From a virus: DNA of 24,640 nucleotides. The notes beneath the pieces were generated by a model. That model searched no databases. It had not been told where the DNA came from and worked only from the letters and a program-made list of their open reading frames with translations. The stretch spans positions 1-24,640 of the IMG/VR virus record IMGVR_UViG_3300021519_000072. One strand, 5' to 3'. Positions within the stretch are counted from its first letter, which is position 1; the number at the start of each line of letters is the position of its first letter. Both the position numbers and the translations under genes were made by a program. Shown here piece by piece: positions 5,820-13,648 of the stretch.

Positions 5820-6193
5820 TGGCATACGATAGAAACGAATTAGAAACGATGGCCGTTGAAGCCATCAAGAAGAACAAGTTGTTTTTCATTCAAGATGTAA
5901 TCGCCTATTTACCTTGTACCAGCAGTACATTTTATAACATCGGTTTGGAAAAATCGGAAACAATAAAAGAGGCGTTGTTGGAAGTTAAAACAAACATCAA
6001 GGTATCAATGCGTTCTAAATGGTATATGAGTGAACAACCGACTTTGCAATTGGCTTTAATGAAATTGATAAGTAGCGAAGAAGAACTCCGCAAACTATCT
6101 ATGAGCCACAATGTATTAGAGGAAAAAGAGAAACCAATTTTCAACGGAATTGATATAGATGTTGCAGAAAACAACGGCCCAGGTCAAGATTAG
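5819..6193 (+). CDS. Terminase small subunit-like protein
   Basis: The 124-aa product has an HTH-like N-terminus (FFIQDVIAYLPCTSSTFYNIGLEKSETIKEALLE) and a central MRSKWYMSEQPTLQLALMKLISSEEELRKLSM. The block 'MRSKW...PTLQLALMKL' with a following helix is typical of Bacteroidota phage small terminase-like proteins, which recognise viral DNA and deliver it to the large subunit. It directly precedes and overlaps (35 nt) the large subunit, which supports the call. The acidic end (DIDVAENNGPGQD) could contact the motor. Confidence 0.8.
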   Translation: MAYDRNELETMAVEAIKKNKLFFIQDVIAYLPCTSSTFYNIGLEKSETIKEALLEVKTNIKVSMRSKWYMSEQPTLQLALMKLISSEEELRKLSMSHNVLEEKEKPIFNGIDIDVAENNGPGQD

Positions 6194-7316
6194 TCGATTA
6201 CGCAAACGGGTTAGAATTGTAAGGGGCGGAACATCAAGTTCAAAAACCTTTTCGATTATTCCGTTGCTGATTGATTATGCAGTCAAAAACCCTAAGTGTG
6301 AAATAAGCGTTGTGTCAGAAACTATCCCCCATTTGCGGAGGGGTGCTATACGCGACTTCCTTAAAATAATGGAAATGATTGGTATGTTTGATCCGTTGAA
6401 ATGGAACAAATCTTCATGGACTTACAAGTTTAGCAACGAAAGTTATATTGAATTCTTTTCTGCAGACCAGCCCCAAAAATTACGGGGGGCGAGGCGTGAT
6501 GTTCTTTTCGTAAACGAGTGCAATAACATAGATTGGGAATCATATTATCAGATGGCGATTCGTACCCGTAAATTCATCTATTTAGATTACAACCCCGTAT
6601 CAGAGTTTTGGGTAGATAGCGAATTAGTGAACGACCCCGATGCGGAAATGATTGTACTCACCTACAAGGATAACGAAGCATTGGACAAATCCATCGTGGC
6701 GGAAATTGAGAAAGCACGAGAAAGGGCAACCACATCAAACTATTGGGCGAATTGGTGGCGGGTATACGGACTTGGTGAGATTGGCAACTTGCAAGGGGTT
6801 ATCTTTAGCAATTGGCAAACCATTGACATACTTCCCGATGATGCAAGATTGCTTGGCATTGGTGTGGATTTTGGGTATACAAACGACCCTACGGCCATCG
6901 TTGCCGTTTATGAATACAATGGTCAACGCATCATCGATGAGGTGGCATATCGCACGGGTATGCTTAATTCGGACATAGCAAAAGCATTACCGACCTTTGT
7001 ACCCGTTTACGCAGATAGTGCCGAACCAAAGTCGATAGATGAAATACGGAGATATGGTGTCAGAATTAAGGGGGTCACCAAGGGCAAAGATTCTATAAAC
7101 TACGGAATACAAATCATGCAAAGCCAATCCTATCTGATCACTTCCACATCGACGAACCTAATCAAAGAATTACGCAATTATTGTTGGGATACGGATGCTC
7201 AAGGCCGAACAACCAACATACCAATTGGTACAGACCACGCAATTGATTCGTTCAGATACCACGAAATGATGGCATTAGGAATTAAAAGCACCTACGGGCA
7301 ATACGATATTCGTTAA
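6159..7316 (+). CDS. terL: Terminase large subunit
   Basis: The 385-aa product is a complete phage packaging ATPase-nuclease. Walker A-like RGGTSSSKT is at residues 22-30, and the Walker B strand with catalytic Glu is DVLFVNE at 114-120, followed by CNNI. The C-terminal RNase H-like nuclease has D237 (GVDFGYTNDPTA), D286 (YADSAEPKSI) and D359/D363 (DHAIDSFRY). It cuts concatemers and pumps DNA into the prohead. Length is at the short end for TerL but nothing is missing. ATG 6159 lies inside the small-subunit gene, as is common. Confidence 0.96.
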   Translation: MLQKTTAQVKISRLRKRVRIVRGGTSSSKTFSIIPLLIDYAVKNPKCEISVVSETIPHLRRGAIRDFLKIMEMIGMFDPLKWNKSSWTYKFSNESYIEFFSADQPQKLRGARRDVLFVNECNNIDWESYYQMAIRTRKFIYLDYNPVSEFWVDSELVNDPDAEMIVLTYKDNEALDKSIVAEIEKARERATTSNYWANWWRVYGLGEIGNLQGVIFSNWQTIDILPDDARLLGIGVDFGYTNDPTAIVAVYEYNGQRIIDEVAYRTGMLNSDIAKALPTFVPVYADSAEPKSIDEIRRYGVRIKGVTKGKDSINYGIQIMQSQSYLITSTSTNLIKELRNYCWDTDAQGRTTNIPIGTDHAIDSFRYHEMMALGIKSTYGQYDIR

Positions 7317-7346
7317 TTGTTTATTACTTGTTTATTTGTATCTTCG
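7317..7346 (+). promoter_or_regulatory. Bacteroidota-type promoter before the DnaA-domain gene and tail module
   Basis: TTG at 7317-7319, a 19-nt spacer and TATCTTCG at 7339-7346 fit the -33/-7 pattern. It lies in the gap right after terL. The box shares TGTATCTTCGCTT exactly with the promoter at 5166-5194. The ATG at 7354 is 7 nt past the box, so again a leaderless or very short leader transcript is predicted. Confidence 0.7.
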
Positions 7347-7353
7347 CTTTGAT

Positions 7354-7797
7354 ATGACAAGCCATTACCAACAATTACACAACCAACGACAAGAAATTAA
7401 ACGCCTTCGCTTATTGTTAGTTCAGATACAAGGCGAGGCCCTAACCAAAATCCAATCGTTAAAGCGTGAAATAATAAACCCACGGGTTGATTTTAACGAT
7501 GCACCCAACCATTGGAAGGAAGTATTGAGGGCGGTTTGCACAGTATCGGAATTAACCCCCGATGAAATACTTTGCCCATCACGGAAACGGGCATCGTTAT
7601 ACGCCCGTCACATGTTCAATTTTATTTGCAGAAAAAGATTAGGGATGCCGTGGGCAGAAATCGGTCGGATCATCCATCGCGACCATTCAACGGCAATCAA
7701 TTCGGTAAACGAGTTTAGCAACATTTTGTACACCGATAAGGAGGTGCAAAGGCAATACGCCAAGGTGTGTGTGTTGCTCAATGAAGCGTTGGAATAA
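7354..7797 (+). CDS. Free-standing DnaA domain IV-like DNA-binding protein
   Basis: From ATG 7354 the product is 147 aa. Residues ~1-50 are a helical, probably coiled-coil arm (HNQRQEIKRLRLLLVQIQ). The rest matches the DnaA C-terminal domain (Bac_DnaA_C, a TrpR-like HTH): SELTPDEILCPSRKR, ARHMFNFICRKRLGMPWAEIGRII, then HRDHSTAINSV, the DnaA signature contacting the DnaA box. The AAA+ ATPase is absent, so it can bind DNA but not initiate replication. A role as a repressor or activator of late genes or as a replication competitor is inference. A start at TTG 7336 was rejected because it falls in the -7 region. Confidence 0.85.
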   Translation: MTSHYQQLHNQRQEIKRLRLLLVQIQGEALTKIQSLKREIINPRVDFNDAPNHWKEVLRAVCTVSELTPDEILCPSRKRASLYARHMFNFICRKRLGMPWAEIGRIIHRDHSTAINSVNEFSNILYTDKEVQRQYAKVCVLLNEALE

Positions 7798-7826
7798 CAA
7801 AGCGGGGTTTGGTCGTTTTATAATTA

Positions 7827-8573
7827 ATGATTGAATCAAAAACCATATTAGTACCCACATCGTTAAAGGATGTAAAGTTGCATCAAATGTTGGCGTATCA
7901 AGGTCTTAAAGAAGACATGGAAGATACCCAACGCCAGTTGGAAGCGGTATCAATTTTTTGTGAGTTGACAATGACCGAGGTTATGGCCATGCCGTTTGAT
8001 GTATTGCAAAAGGCGGTGGAACGCATCACATTGATGTTAACAGAACAACCGACATTCACGCCCAGGTTAAAAATGGATGGCGTGGAATACGGTTTTATTC
8101 CAAACTTGGATGATATGTCGGTGGGTGAGTTTATAGACATTGAAACATACACAAAGGAAACCCACGATTTGTGGAAGGTGATGAGTGTGTTGTATCGCCC
8201 CGTTACCCATAGCGGACAGAATGGGCGGTATGAAGTCGCACCCTATTCGGCAAACCTTGTCACGGGTTTCAAGGACTTAGATTGCAACACCGCATTTGGG
8301 GCCATGGTTTTTTTTTGGAGTTTAGGAATCGACTTACTGAATTCTATCCAGAAGTATTTGGAGGTGGAGATGGCACCGCAGATGAAAACCGCCTTACCAA
8401 AAAATGGGGATGGTTTGGAATGGTCTATCGACTCGCTAACCGAAATTTCCTACAATTGGAAAATGTCTATACTAAGACCATTCACACCGCTTTGTACTGG
8501 ACGGCTTACGAAAGCGACATTGCGGAAATGGAACAAAAAATTATTAAGCAAAGTTACAAGCGATGATAAATAA
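7827..8573 (+). CDS. Probable tail assembly chaperone-like protein, zero-frame product
   Basis: The 248-aa zero-frame product begins MIESKTILVPTSLKDVKLHQML. It has a helical N-terminal part (FCELTMTEVMAMPFDVLQKAVERI) and a core with GVEYGFIPNLDDMSVGEFIDIETY and LWKVMSVLYRPVT. I recognise this core from Bacteroidota siphophages, where it lies just ahead of tail genes and a second frame follows. Codon 161 onwards runs through a T9 tract (8308-8316). Downstream the frame stays open for 86 codons, overlapping another open frame in -1. The chaperone role is inferred from position and the frameshift arrangement, by analogy with lambda G/GT. Confidence 0.65.
   Translation: MIESKTILVPTSLKDVKLHQMLAYQGLKEDMEDTQRQLEAVSIFCELTMTEVMAMPFDVLQKAVERITLMLTEQPTFTPRLKMDGVEYGFIPNLDDMSVGEFIDIETYTKETHDLWKVMSVLYRPVTHSGQNGRYEVAPYSANLVTGFKDLDCNTAFGAMVFFWSLGIDLLNSIQKYLEVEMAPQMKTALPKNGDGLEWSIDSLTEISYNWKMSILRPFTPLCTGRLTKATLRKWNKKLLSKVTSDDK
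8307..8316 (+). promoter_or_regulatory. Candidate -1 ribosomal frameshift site (T9 run)
   Basis: Zero-frame codons GTT TTT TTT TGG contain nine consecutive T residues, so T-TTT-TTT allows perfect re-pairing in both P and A sites after a -1 slip. A -1 slip after the codon at 8313 continues as Leu-Glu-Phe-Arg... to 8566. The alternative is a one-base undercall in the homopolymer: T10 would give the same product. Confidence 0.55.
8315..8566 (+). CDS. -1 frame extension of the tail assembly chaperone-like protein
   Basis: Read in -1 after the T9 run, this region encodes 83 residues (LEFRNRLTEFYPEVFGGG...). They include ENRLTKKWGWFGMVYRLANR and end in an acidic-basic helix (SDIAEMEQKIIKQSYKR). 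The KWGW-(F/Y)-x-x-(V/I)-Y-x-LA block with an E-rich C-terminal helix is a pattern I recognise from small Bacteroidota phage tail-region proteins, so I think this frame is expressed. Joined to the first 163 codons it gives a 246-aa protein. It ends with an ATGA overlap into the next gene, which fits a real terminus. Confidence 0.6.
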   Translation: MEFRNRLTEFYPEVFGGGDGTADENRLTKKWGWFGMVYRLANRNFLQLENVYTKTIHTALYWTAYESDIAEMEQKIIKQSYKR

Positions 8574-9054
8574 CCACATAGGAACGGCATTTAAGGTATT
8601 CAAGGACATCGCCACGACAGAGGGATGGAATTATAGCCACGGAACATTGACCGAGTTGGACTTCAAGGCGTTTACGGTATTTCCGTTAATGCACTGTTCA
8701 ATTCAAAATGTGGCGTTGACCGACCAAATCGCATCCATCCAAATGAATGTCATGATTGCGGATCGTGTAAACTTTTTGAAAGGTGAGAATGAGCAGTTAA
8801 ACTTGATTACAGTTTACGACCAATACGGGTATACAGAGAATGAAAACTATGGGCATATTTTACAAGAAATGTATGTGCAGATGTCAAAGGGGTTGTGGTT
8901 GTTAGAGCAGACTTATTTTAATCAAATCCAATTCCAACGGCCCATTAACTTTATGCCATTTGTTGAAACAATGGATTCAGTATTGGCGGGATTTCAAATA
9001 CAAGTTACAATTGATTTAATCAACCCGTGGGTAACTGATGGCGATTGCGTTTAA
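8563..9054 (+). CDS. Putative tail completion/terminator-type protein
   Basis: The 163-aa product has mixed alpha/beta content: IGTAFKVFKDIATTEGWNYSHGTLTELDF near the start, then long amphipathic strands (IASIQMNVMIADRVNF) and FMPFVETMDSVLAGFQIQVTI. The fold pattern and position (before an HK97 gp10-like gene and the tail-tip genes) suit a tail terminator or neck protein. The family is one I know from Bacteroidota siphophages without a proven role. The start sits in a 4-nt overlap with the -1 frame product upstream. The end overlaps the next gene by 17 nt. Confidence 0.7.
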   Translation: MINNHIGTAFKVFKDIATTEGWNYSHGTLTELDFKAFTVFPLMHCSIQNVALTDQIASIQMNVMIADRVNFLKGENEQLNLITVYDQYGYTENENYGHILQEMYVQMSKGLWLLEQTYFNQIQFQRPINFMPFVETMDSVLAGFQIQVTIDLINPWVTDGDCV

Positions 9055-9589
9055 AAATAGCATGGCCGTTGTTGCGGATTATTCCAAGAAGTGGGCAATT
9101 GCTTGTCGCAATATGTTGGAGGTAAAACGCCCACGAACTTCTATCCGTGCCAAGTGGAAAAAGGTTGGTGGTGGATGGCAAGTGGTGTCAGCAACCAAAA
9201 AAACATTCCGTGGTAATTATGTGGCCAGTGGCCAATTGGTGGCATCCATCCAACCCGATCCGAATGGATTAAATATGGGTATTAGTATGAACAAGACGGC
9301 CGACTATGTGCAAAACGGAAGGAAGCCAGGCAAAGGGATTCCATTGGATTCAATGCGTAGTTGGGTTAAAATGAAACGCATCCAACCAAGGGATTTGTCA
9401 ACGGGTAAATTCAAATCCAAGGCAAACGAAGAAGGGATGAGATTCATGATGAATAGGAAAATAAAGTATTTCGGTATTGAACCATTCCCATTTGTGAGCC
9501 AAGCAAGACAACAAATTTTACCATCGTTCAACAAGGCGTTGACCCAGGCGATGAAACAAGACATACAAAAAGGATTATTTAAGCGATGA
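9038..9589 (+). CDS. HK97 gp10-like neck/tail protein
   Basis: The 183-aa basic protein has a central TADYVQNGRKPGKGIP, the 'Y-hydrophobic-(E/N)-G-(R/T)' stretch typical of HK97 gp10-like and tail-completion proteins, then FGIEPFPFVSQARQQILPSFNKAL, where P-x-P-F-(V/L)-x-x-A marks the C-terminal helix of the family. Such proteins sit at the head-tail interface. Residues 30-60 are rich in Lys/Arg/Trp (KWKKVGGGWQVV). It overlaps the upstream gene by 17 nt and the downstream gene by 4 nt, so expression is coupled with the tail genes. Confidence 0.75.
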   Translation: MAIAFKNSMAVVADYSKKWAIACRNMLEVKRPRTSIRAKWKKVGGGWQVVSATKKTFRGNYVASGQLVASIQPDPNGLNMGISMNKTADYVQNGRKPGKGIPLDSMRSWVKMKRIQPRDLSTGKFKSKANEEGMRFMMNRKIKYFGIEPFPFVSQARQQILPSFNKALTQAMKQDIQKGLFKR

Positions 9590-10692
9590 ACTTCACAGAA
9601 CAACCAGATAGTATAGTGGGATGCAATTCCCCTATTATTTACCAAGGGTATGACGGCAATTATGCAGTCACGGGATTCTATTATGAATTTAAGGTTTATG
9701 TATGGAGTGGAACGGCAACATTACCCGCAACGCCCATTGTAACTATTAACAGATTACCCGACCAATTTGGTGGAGGAAGGGGATGGATTGATGTTCACAA
9801 GATTGTAAGTCAATATGTAAAAAGGGATTATTTCTTAACGGGTACATACAAACCCAATATCGGGGAGGGTGCAATGCGAGTGGTGGTAACTTGCCAAGGA
9901 TTCTATTCAAGTACATCAACGGCAAAAATCACTTCTAACACGATATTAGCAACACAAGGATACACATACACCCAAGATGGATTTAATGTTGGCTACGGGG
10001 CTAAATATGTCTATACTGACAAATCACAAGTGACATTAACAACCGACACACCCCAAGCGTATTTATGGTATGATGCAAGTGTGATTACCTCTATAACTTG
10101 TGGAAGTGCAACTGTGACCCCGAATGCAATTACAACACAATCTCAGTTGATTCAAGGCATTGAAATTAAACAACTAATGACGGCGGGTGGGGTATGGGGT
10201 ACAAACGCCAATATCACATTTGTAAAAGCGGGGGATGATGTAGTGATGCCAGTGGTATTTGATTGCCAAAACAAGTATGGTCAACAAGATGCGTTATACC
10301 TAAACAAATACGGAGTTTATGATTCCTATTTGTTTAACGCATTGAGCCGTAACAATTACGGGATTGAAAAAGAAACATACTCACAACCGATTTTCAAACA
10401 AGCGGATTTGGGTCAAGATTGGAGTTATGGCGTAGGTATCACCACATCGTATTTAGTAAACTCAAAATTAACCATGATGGTAAACACGGATTGGATCAAC
10501 GAAGCGGATATTGATGCTTTGGAACAAGTGTTTTATTCTAACAACATTTTAATGTTAGATGGCAACATAGTGTTGGCTTCACGGGTGGTTGATTCAGCAT
10601 TTGAAAAGAAAAAGGTATTAAACGAATATTTGATTCAGTACACCATACAATTTGAATACAGTCAACCCAAGATTAACAAGATTGTACGATAA
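9586..10692 (+). CDS. Tail protein, beta-rich (probable tail-tip/distal tail component)
   Basis: The 368-aa product is beta-rich throughout, starting MNFTEQPDSIVGCNSPIIY, with alternating Thr/Tyr/Val strands and almost no charged helices before the C-terminus. The order N-terminal SPIIYQGYDG, GGGRGWIDVHKIVSQYV, then FKQADLGQDWSYGVGI and a final helical/strand part resembles proteins preceding the large tail-tip protein in Bacteroidota siphophages. It probably forms part of the tail tip or baseplate hub. There is no signal peptide. It overlaps the next gene by one base (TAATG). Confidence 0.7.
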   Translation: MNFTEQPDSIVGCNSPIIYQGYDGNYAVTGFYYEFKVYVWSGTATLPATPIVTINRLPDQFGGGRGWIDVHKIVSQYVKRDYFLTGTYKPNIGEGAMRVVVTCQGFYSSTSTAKITSNTILATQGYTYTQDGFNVGYGAKYVYTDKSQVTLTTDTPQAYLWYDASVITSITCGSATVTPNAITTQSQLIQGIEIKQLMTAGGVWGTNANITFVKAGDDVVMPVVFDCQNKYGQQDALYLNKYGVYDSYLFNALSRNNYGIEKETYSQPIFKQADLGQDWSYGVGITTSYLVNSKLTMMVNTDWINEADIDALEQVFYSNNILMLDGNIVLASRVVDSAFEKKKVLNEYLIQYTIQFEYSQPKINKIVR

Positions 10693-13496
10693 TGGAGTTA
10701 AGATTTTCATTAACCATTGACAACGGAGTTGAAGATACCATCACTCCAATAATGACTGCGTTAGCAACAAGGGCTGTTGGTGGTTTTACCGAAGCACAAG
10801 ATTGTTGTATTGAAAAGTTGATGGCATTGGGCGGTGCTTTCAATGAGTTATTGCCAGTAGATTTATTTAAAGATGAAAGTGTTGAATTAAATAGGCAGTT
10901 AAAAGATTTACAAGATTTGTCCACAGTTTGGACAGATTACACACAGAATTTCCAAATCCCCGCCTCGGAAACCAACAACATAATCTTTGCGGATTGGTTT
11001 GATGAAAATATCGTATTGGGTGCGTGGAATCCAAACTTAGGAAAGGATGCCACACTTTACATTCATTCCATTCCCGTTTATCAAGGGCGTGTTGAATTTA
11101 TTGGGTGCAAGTTCAAAGACGGAATCCCACAACTTTACAACATCGTATTTTACGGAACGACTAAAAAGATATTGGACATTTGGGGTCAAAAAGTATTGAA
11201 CTCAATATCATGGAGTGATTACGACCATGTGGTAAATTACACAAACATTTTAGCATCATGGGATGGTGCGTTATTGGGTGGAGACATATTGTGGCCCATC
11301 GCAGATTATAACCAAGGATGGAGGTATTCAACATCATCGGGAGTTAATGGTAATATCCGTGACCCAAAAGGGGTGGAGGTTGATGATTTGAGACCGACAA
11401 TTAGATTAAGGGCAATGCTCACAAATGTGTTTAAGTCGGCGGGATACACATTGAATGGTTCATTTTTGACAAGACCAGAAATGACGGATTTGTATGTATT
11501 GCCAATGCAGACGGCTGGGCCATTGTATGACCCTCAATATGTTGGAACGGGTATTGCATCGGCAAGGATTGAGCCATTCACATATACCCAATCAACATTG
11601 GCAACATTGAATTACACGCGTTTAATTTACCCCACCATAGTAACCAACGCATCGGGTAATTATAACAACGGAACGGGTATTTACACGGCCAATCGCAAAG
11701 GGAATTACACATTCCAATTTGGCGTTTATGTATTGTTCAACATCCCCGTAACGGGTCAGTCAATCACATTTGTTGTCATGGTGAATGGGCGAGTAATGAA
11801 AAGCCAATCATTTACAACCAATGTTGGCACATTCCCATTACCCGCTTATGTGAATTTCAATCAATCGTTGAACAGTGGTGACCAAGTGTCATTTAGTTAC
11901 AAGACATTTAATTCAAATGTAACGGCAGGTTCGCCAATGTACTTTGATTGTACGATTGCCCCCCAGGGGATAAATGGAAATGTCGTATCGATGAAGGATG
12001 CCATGCCCAAAATGGCTATCAAGGACTTTGTCAATGGGGTGTTAAAAACCTTCAATTGTATTTTGATTCCAACCAGTGATAAAACCATCGAGATTCACAA
12101 TTTGAATGATTGGTATAAATTGGGAGTAACAAAAAATTGGAGTCCGTTTATCGATACCAAGGATATTGAACACGACAAAATACCAATTCCAAAAACCATA
12201 TCGTTCAAACACAAAGAAAATGGTATGTTAGCGAGTGATTACTACCGAATGGTAAACACACGGGATTATGGTTCTATTGAATTTACCCCATTAATTGATT
12301 ACCCCACGGAGAATTTTATGGTTGAATCACCATTTTGTGTGATTGTACCCCAACAGATGTATCAAGTCAATGCAAATGGGCAAAAAGTTCGATTAACAAA
12401 TCTACAAATCCCCGTGTTTATGGATCAAGATTCAAACTCATTGCAATTGGATTTGACCTTGTTTTATTACGGAGGTAAATTGTCAATAAGTGACCCGTAT
12501 TATTTTAACAATAATGGTGTTCCAGTCAATCAATATGTATTGCCATTGATGACATCGTACGCTGATTTTCCAACAACCAACGCAACTTATTCGGTTGCAT
12601 TTGGATTAGAAACAACGATAAGCGGAGATGCCCCAACGGCAACCATGTGGGATATGTATTGGTCGGATTATTTATCACGGATGTATTCAAGTCAATCAAG
12701 GTTGGTCAAATTGAGTGCGTATATTCCCGTTGGTGAATGGTTGAACTTTAAATTGAACGACACCATCGCCATATCGGGCAATTATTACAAAGTGCAATCG
12801 GTGAAATATGATATGTTGACCGAGTTGGCAAACCTTGAATTAATCACATACCCAGATGTGGAGATTATGCGTTTTGCAACCACGGGACAAAGACCCGTGT
12901 TTACGGAAGTAACTGCAAACGGACAAGGCAAAACATACATTCGAGATTATGTGGTCGCAAATGGCATCATGAACGCGTATACCTATGGAGATACGAACTT
13001 CTTGGATACCAACCAAGATATAATTTACAACCAAAACAATGTATTCACTTTGGTGCAAGAAGTTTCAAACCTTCAAGCCATTGTACAATTCAACCAAATC
13101 ACGATGTATCGTGACAATCCAATAAATTCGACTACCGAGGGAACAACATGGATTCCCGTTCCACAAGAACATCAAGAATCAATCGGATATACGCAAAACA
13201 TCACAAACGATTTAACAACGGCAAAATATATATGCACCGATGGAGGTCAATATAAATTCACGGCTATGGTTGAGGTATCCCAAAGCGGAAATCAACACAT
13301 CACTTTTGCCATTATGGTAAATGGGATTAAAACAACGGGATTTGGAGGAATGGGCAATGATTATGGCGTTGTTTATTTATCTACCATTTTAGACCTTGCA
13401 CCAACGGATCAAGTACAATTAATGTGGAAGTTCTTTTCTGGTGGTTCGCACAACATCACCATTGTATCGTCAAACTTTTTAGTATTAAAAAAATGA
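10692..13496 (+). CDS. Large tail-tip protein with two jelly-roll-like insert domains
   Basis: At 934 aa this is the largest tail gene. The N-terminal part has ELNRQLKDLQDLSTVWTDYTQNFQIPASETNN and LGKDATLYIHSIPVYQGRVEF, a layout I know from Bacteroidota siphophage tail-associated proteins. Residues ~325-425 (ANRKGNYTFQFGVYVLFNI, VMVNGRVMKS, SGDQVSFSY) and ~805-934 (DGGQYKFTAMVEVSQSG, AIMVNGIKTTGFG, APTDQVQLMW) repeat the same strand order, which looks like C1q/TNF-type jelly rolls. These are probably displayed for host-surface binding. It lies between the beta-rich tail protein and the tape measure gene. No enzymatic motif was seen. Confidence 0.8.
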   Translation: MELRFSLTIDNGVEDTITPIMTALATRAVGGFTEAQDCCIEKLMALGGAFNELLPVDLFKDESVELNRQLKDLQDLSTVWTDYTQNFQIPASETNNIIFADWFDENIVLGAWNPNLGKDATLYIHSIPVYQGRVEFIGCKFKDGIPQLYNIVFYGTTKKILDIWGQKVLNSISWSDYDHVVNYTNILASWDGALLGGDILWPIADYNQGWRYSTSSGVNGNIRDPKGVEVDDLRPTIRLRAMLTNVFKSAGYTLNGSFLTRPEMTDLYVLPMQTAGPLYDPQYVGTGIASARIEPFTYTQSTLATLNYTRLIYPTIVTNASGNYNNGTGIYTANRKGNYTFQFGVYVLFNIPVTGQSITFVVMVNGRVMKSQSFTTNVGTFPLPAYVNFNQSLNSGDQVSFSYKTFNSNVTAGSPMYFDCTIAPQGINGNVVSMKDAMPKMAIKDFVNGVLKTFNCILIPTSDKTIEIHNLNDWYKLGVTKNWSPFIDTKDIEHDKIPIPKTISFKHKENGMLASDYYRMVNTRDYGSIEFTPLIDYPTENFMVESPFCVIVPQQMYQVNANGQKVRLTNLQIPVFMDQDSNSLQLDLTLFYYGGKLSISDPYYFNNNGVPVNQYVLPLMTSYADFPTTNATYSVAFGLETTISGDAPTATMWDMYWSDYLSRMYSSQSRLVKLSAYIPVGEWLNFKLNDTIAISGNYYKVQSVKYDMLTELANLELITYPDVEIMRFATTGQRPVFTEVTANGQGKTYIRDYVVANGIMNAYTYGDTNFLDTNQDIIYNQNNVFTLVQEVSNLQAIVQFNQITMYRDNPINSTTEGTTWIPVPQEHQESIGYTQNITNDLTTAKYICTDGGQYKFTAMVEVSQSGNQHITFAIMVNGIKTTGFGGMGNDYGVVYLSTILDLAPTDQVQLMWKFFSGGSHNITIVSSNFLVLKK

Positions 13497-13648
13497 TATT
13501 ACTCATCATAAAATTAGCACAAGCCCAAGAATGGTATGGGGTATCGGATACGGTAGAAATTGCCAAAGGAAAAAACCAATATGCACAAACTTGGAAACAA
13601 GTGTGGAAAGTTTATAAACGCAAATTCAAATCATGGCCGACCAAATAA
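13493..13648 (+). CDS. Small protein upstream of the tape measure gene
   Basis: From ATG 13493 (ATGA overlap with the 934-aa gene) the product is 51 aa: MILLIIKLAQAQEWYGVSDT followed by VEIAKGKNQYAQTWKQVWKVYKRKF and a WPTK end. The frame is open back to 13424, but those residues are the shadow of the upstream gene. Small proteins with this WYG...TWKQVWKxYK pattern precede the tape measure gene in related phages. The N-terminal ILLIIKLA is hydrophobic but short. It overlaps the tape measure start by 16 nt. Function unknown; it may contact the tape measure. Confidence 0.7.
   Translation: MILLIIKLAQAQEWYGVSDTVEIAKGKNQYAQTWKQVWKVYKRKFKSWPTK

Noticed and set aside
6652-6978. 108-codon + strand frame inside the terminase large subunit gene
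   Set aside because: It overlaps the nuclease domain, which has all its catalytic residues in the main frame; the alternative translation has no domain pattern.
13424-13492. Upstream extension of the 51-aa gene before the tape measure
   Set aside because: Those residues are an out-of-frame reading of the jelly-roll C-terminus; ATG 13493 gives an ATGA overlap.
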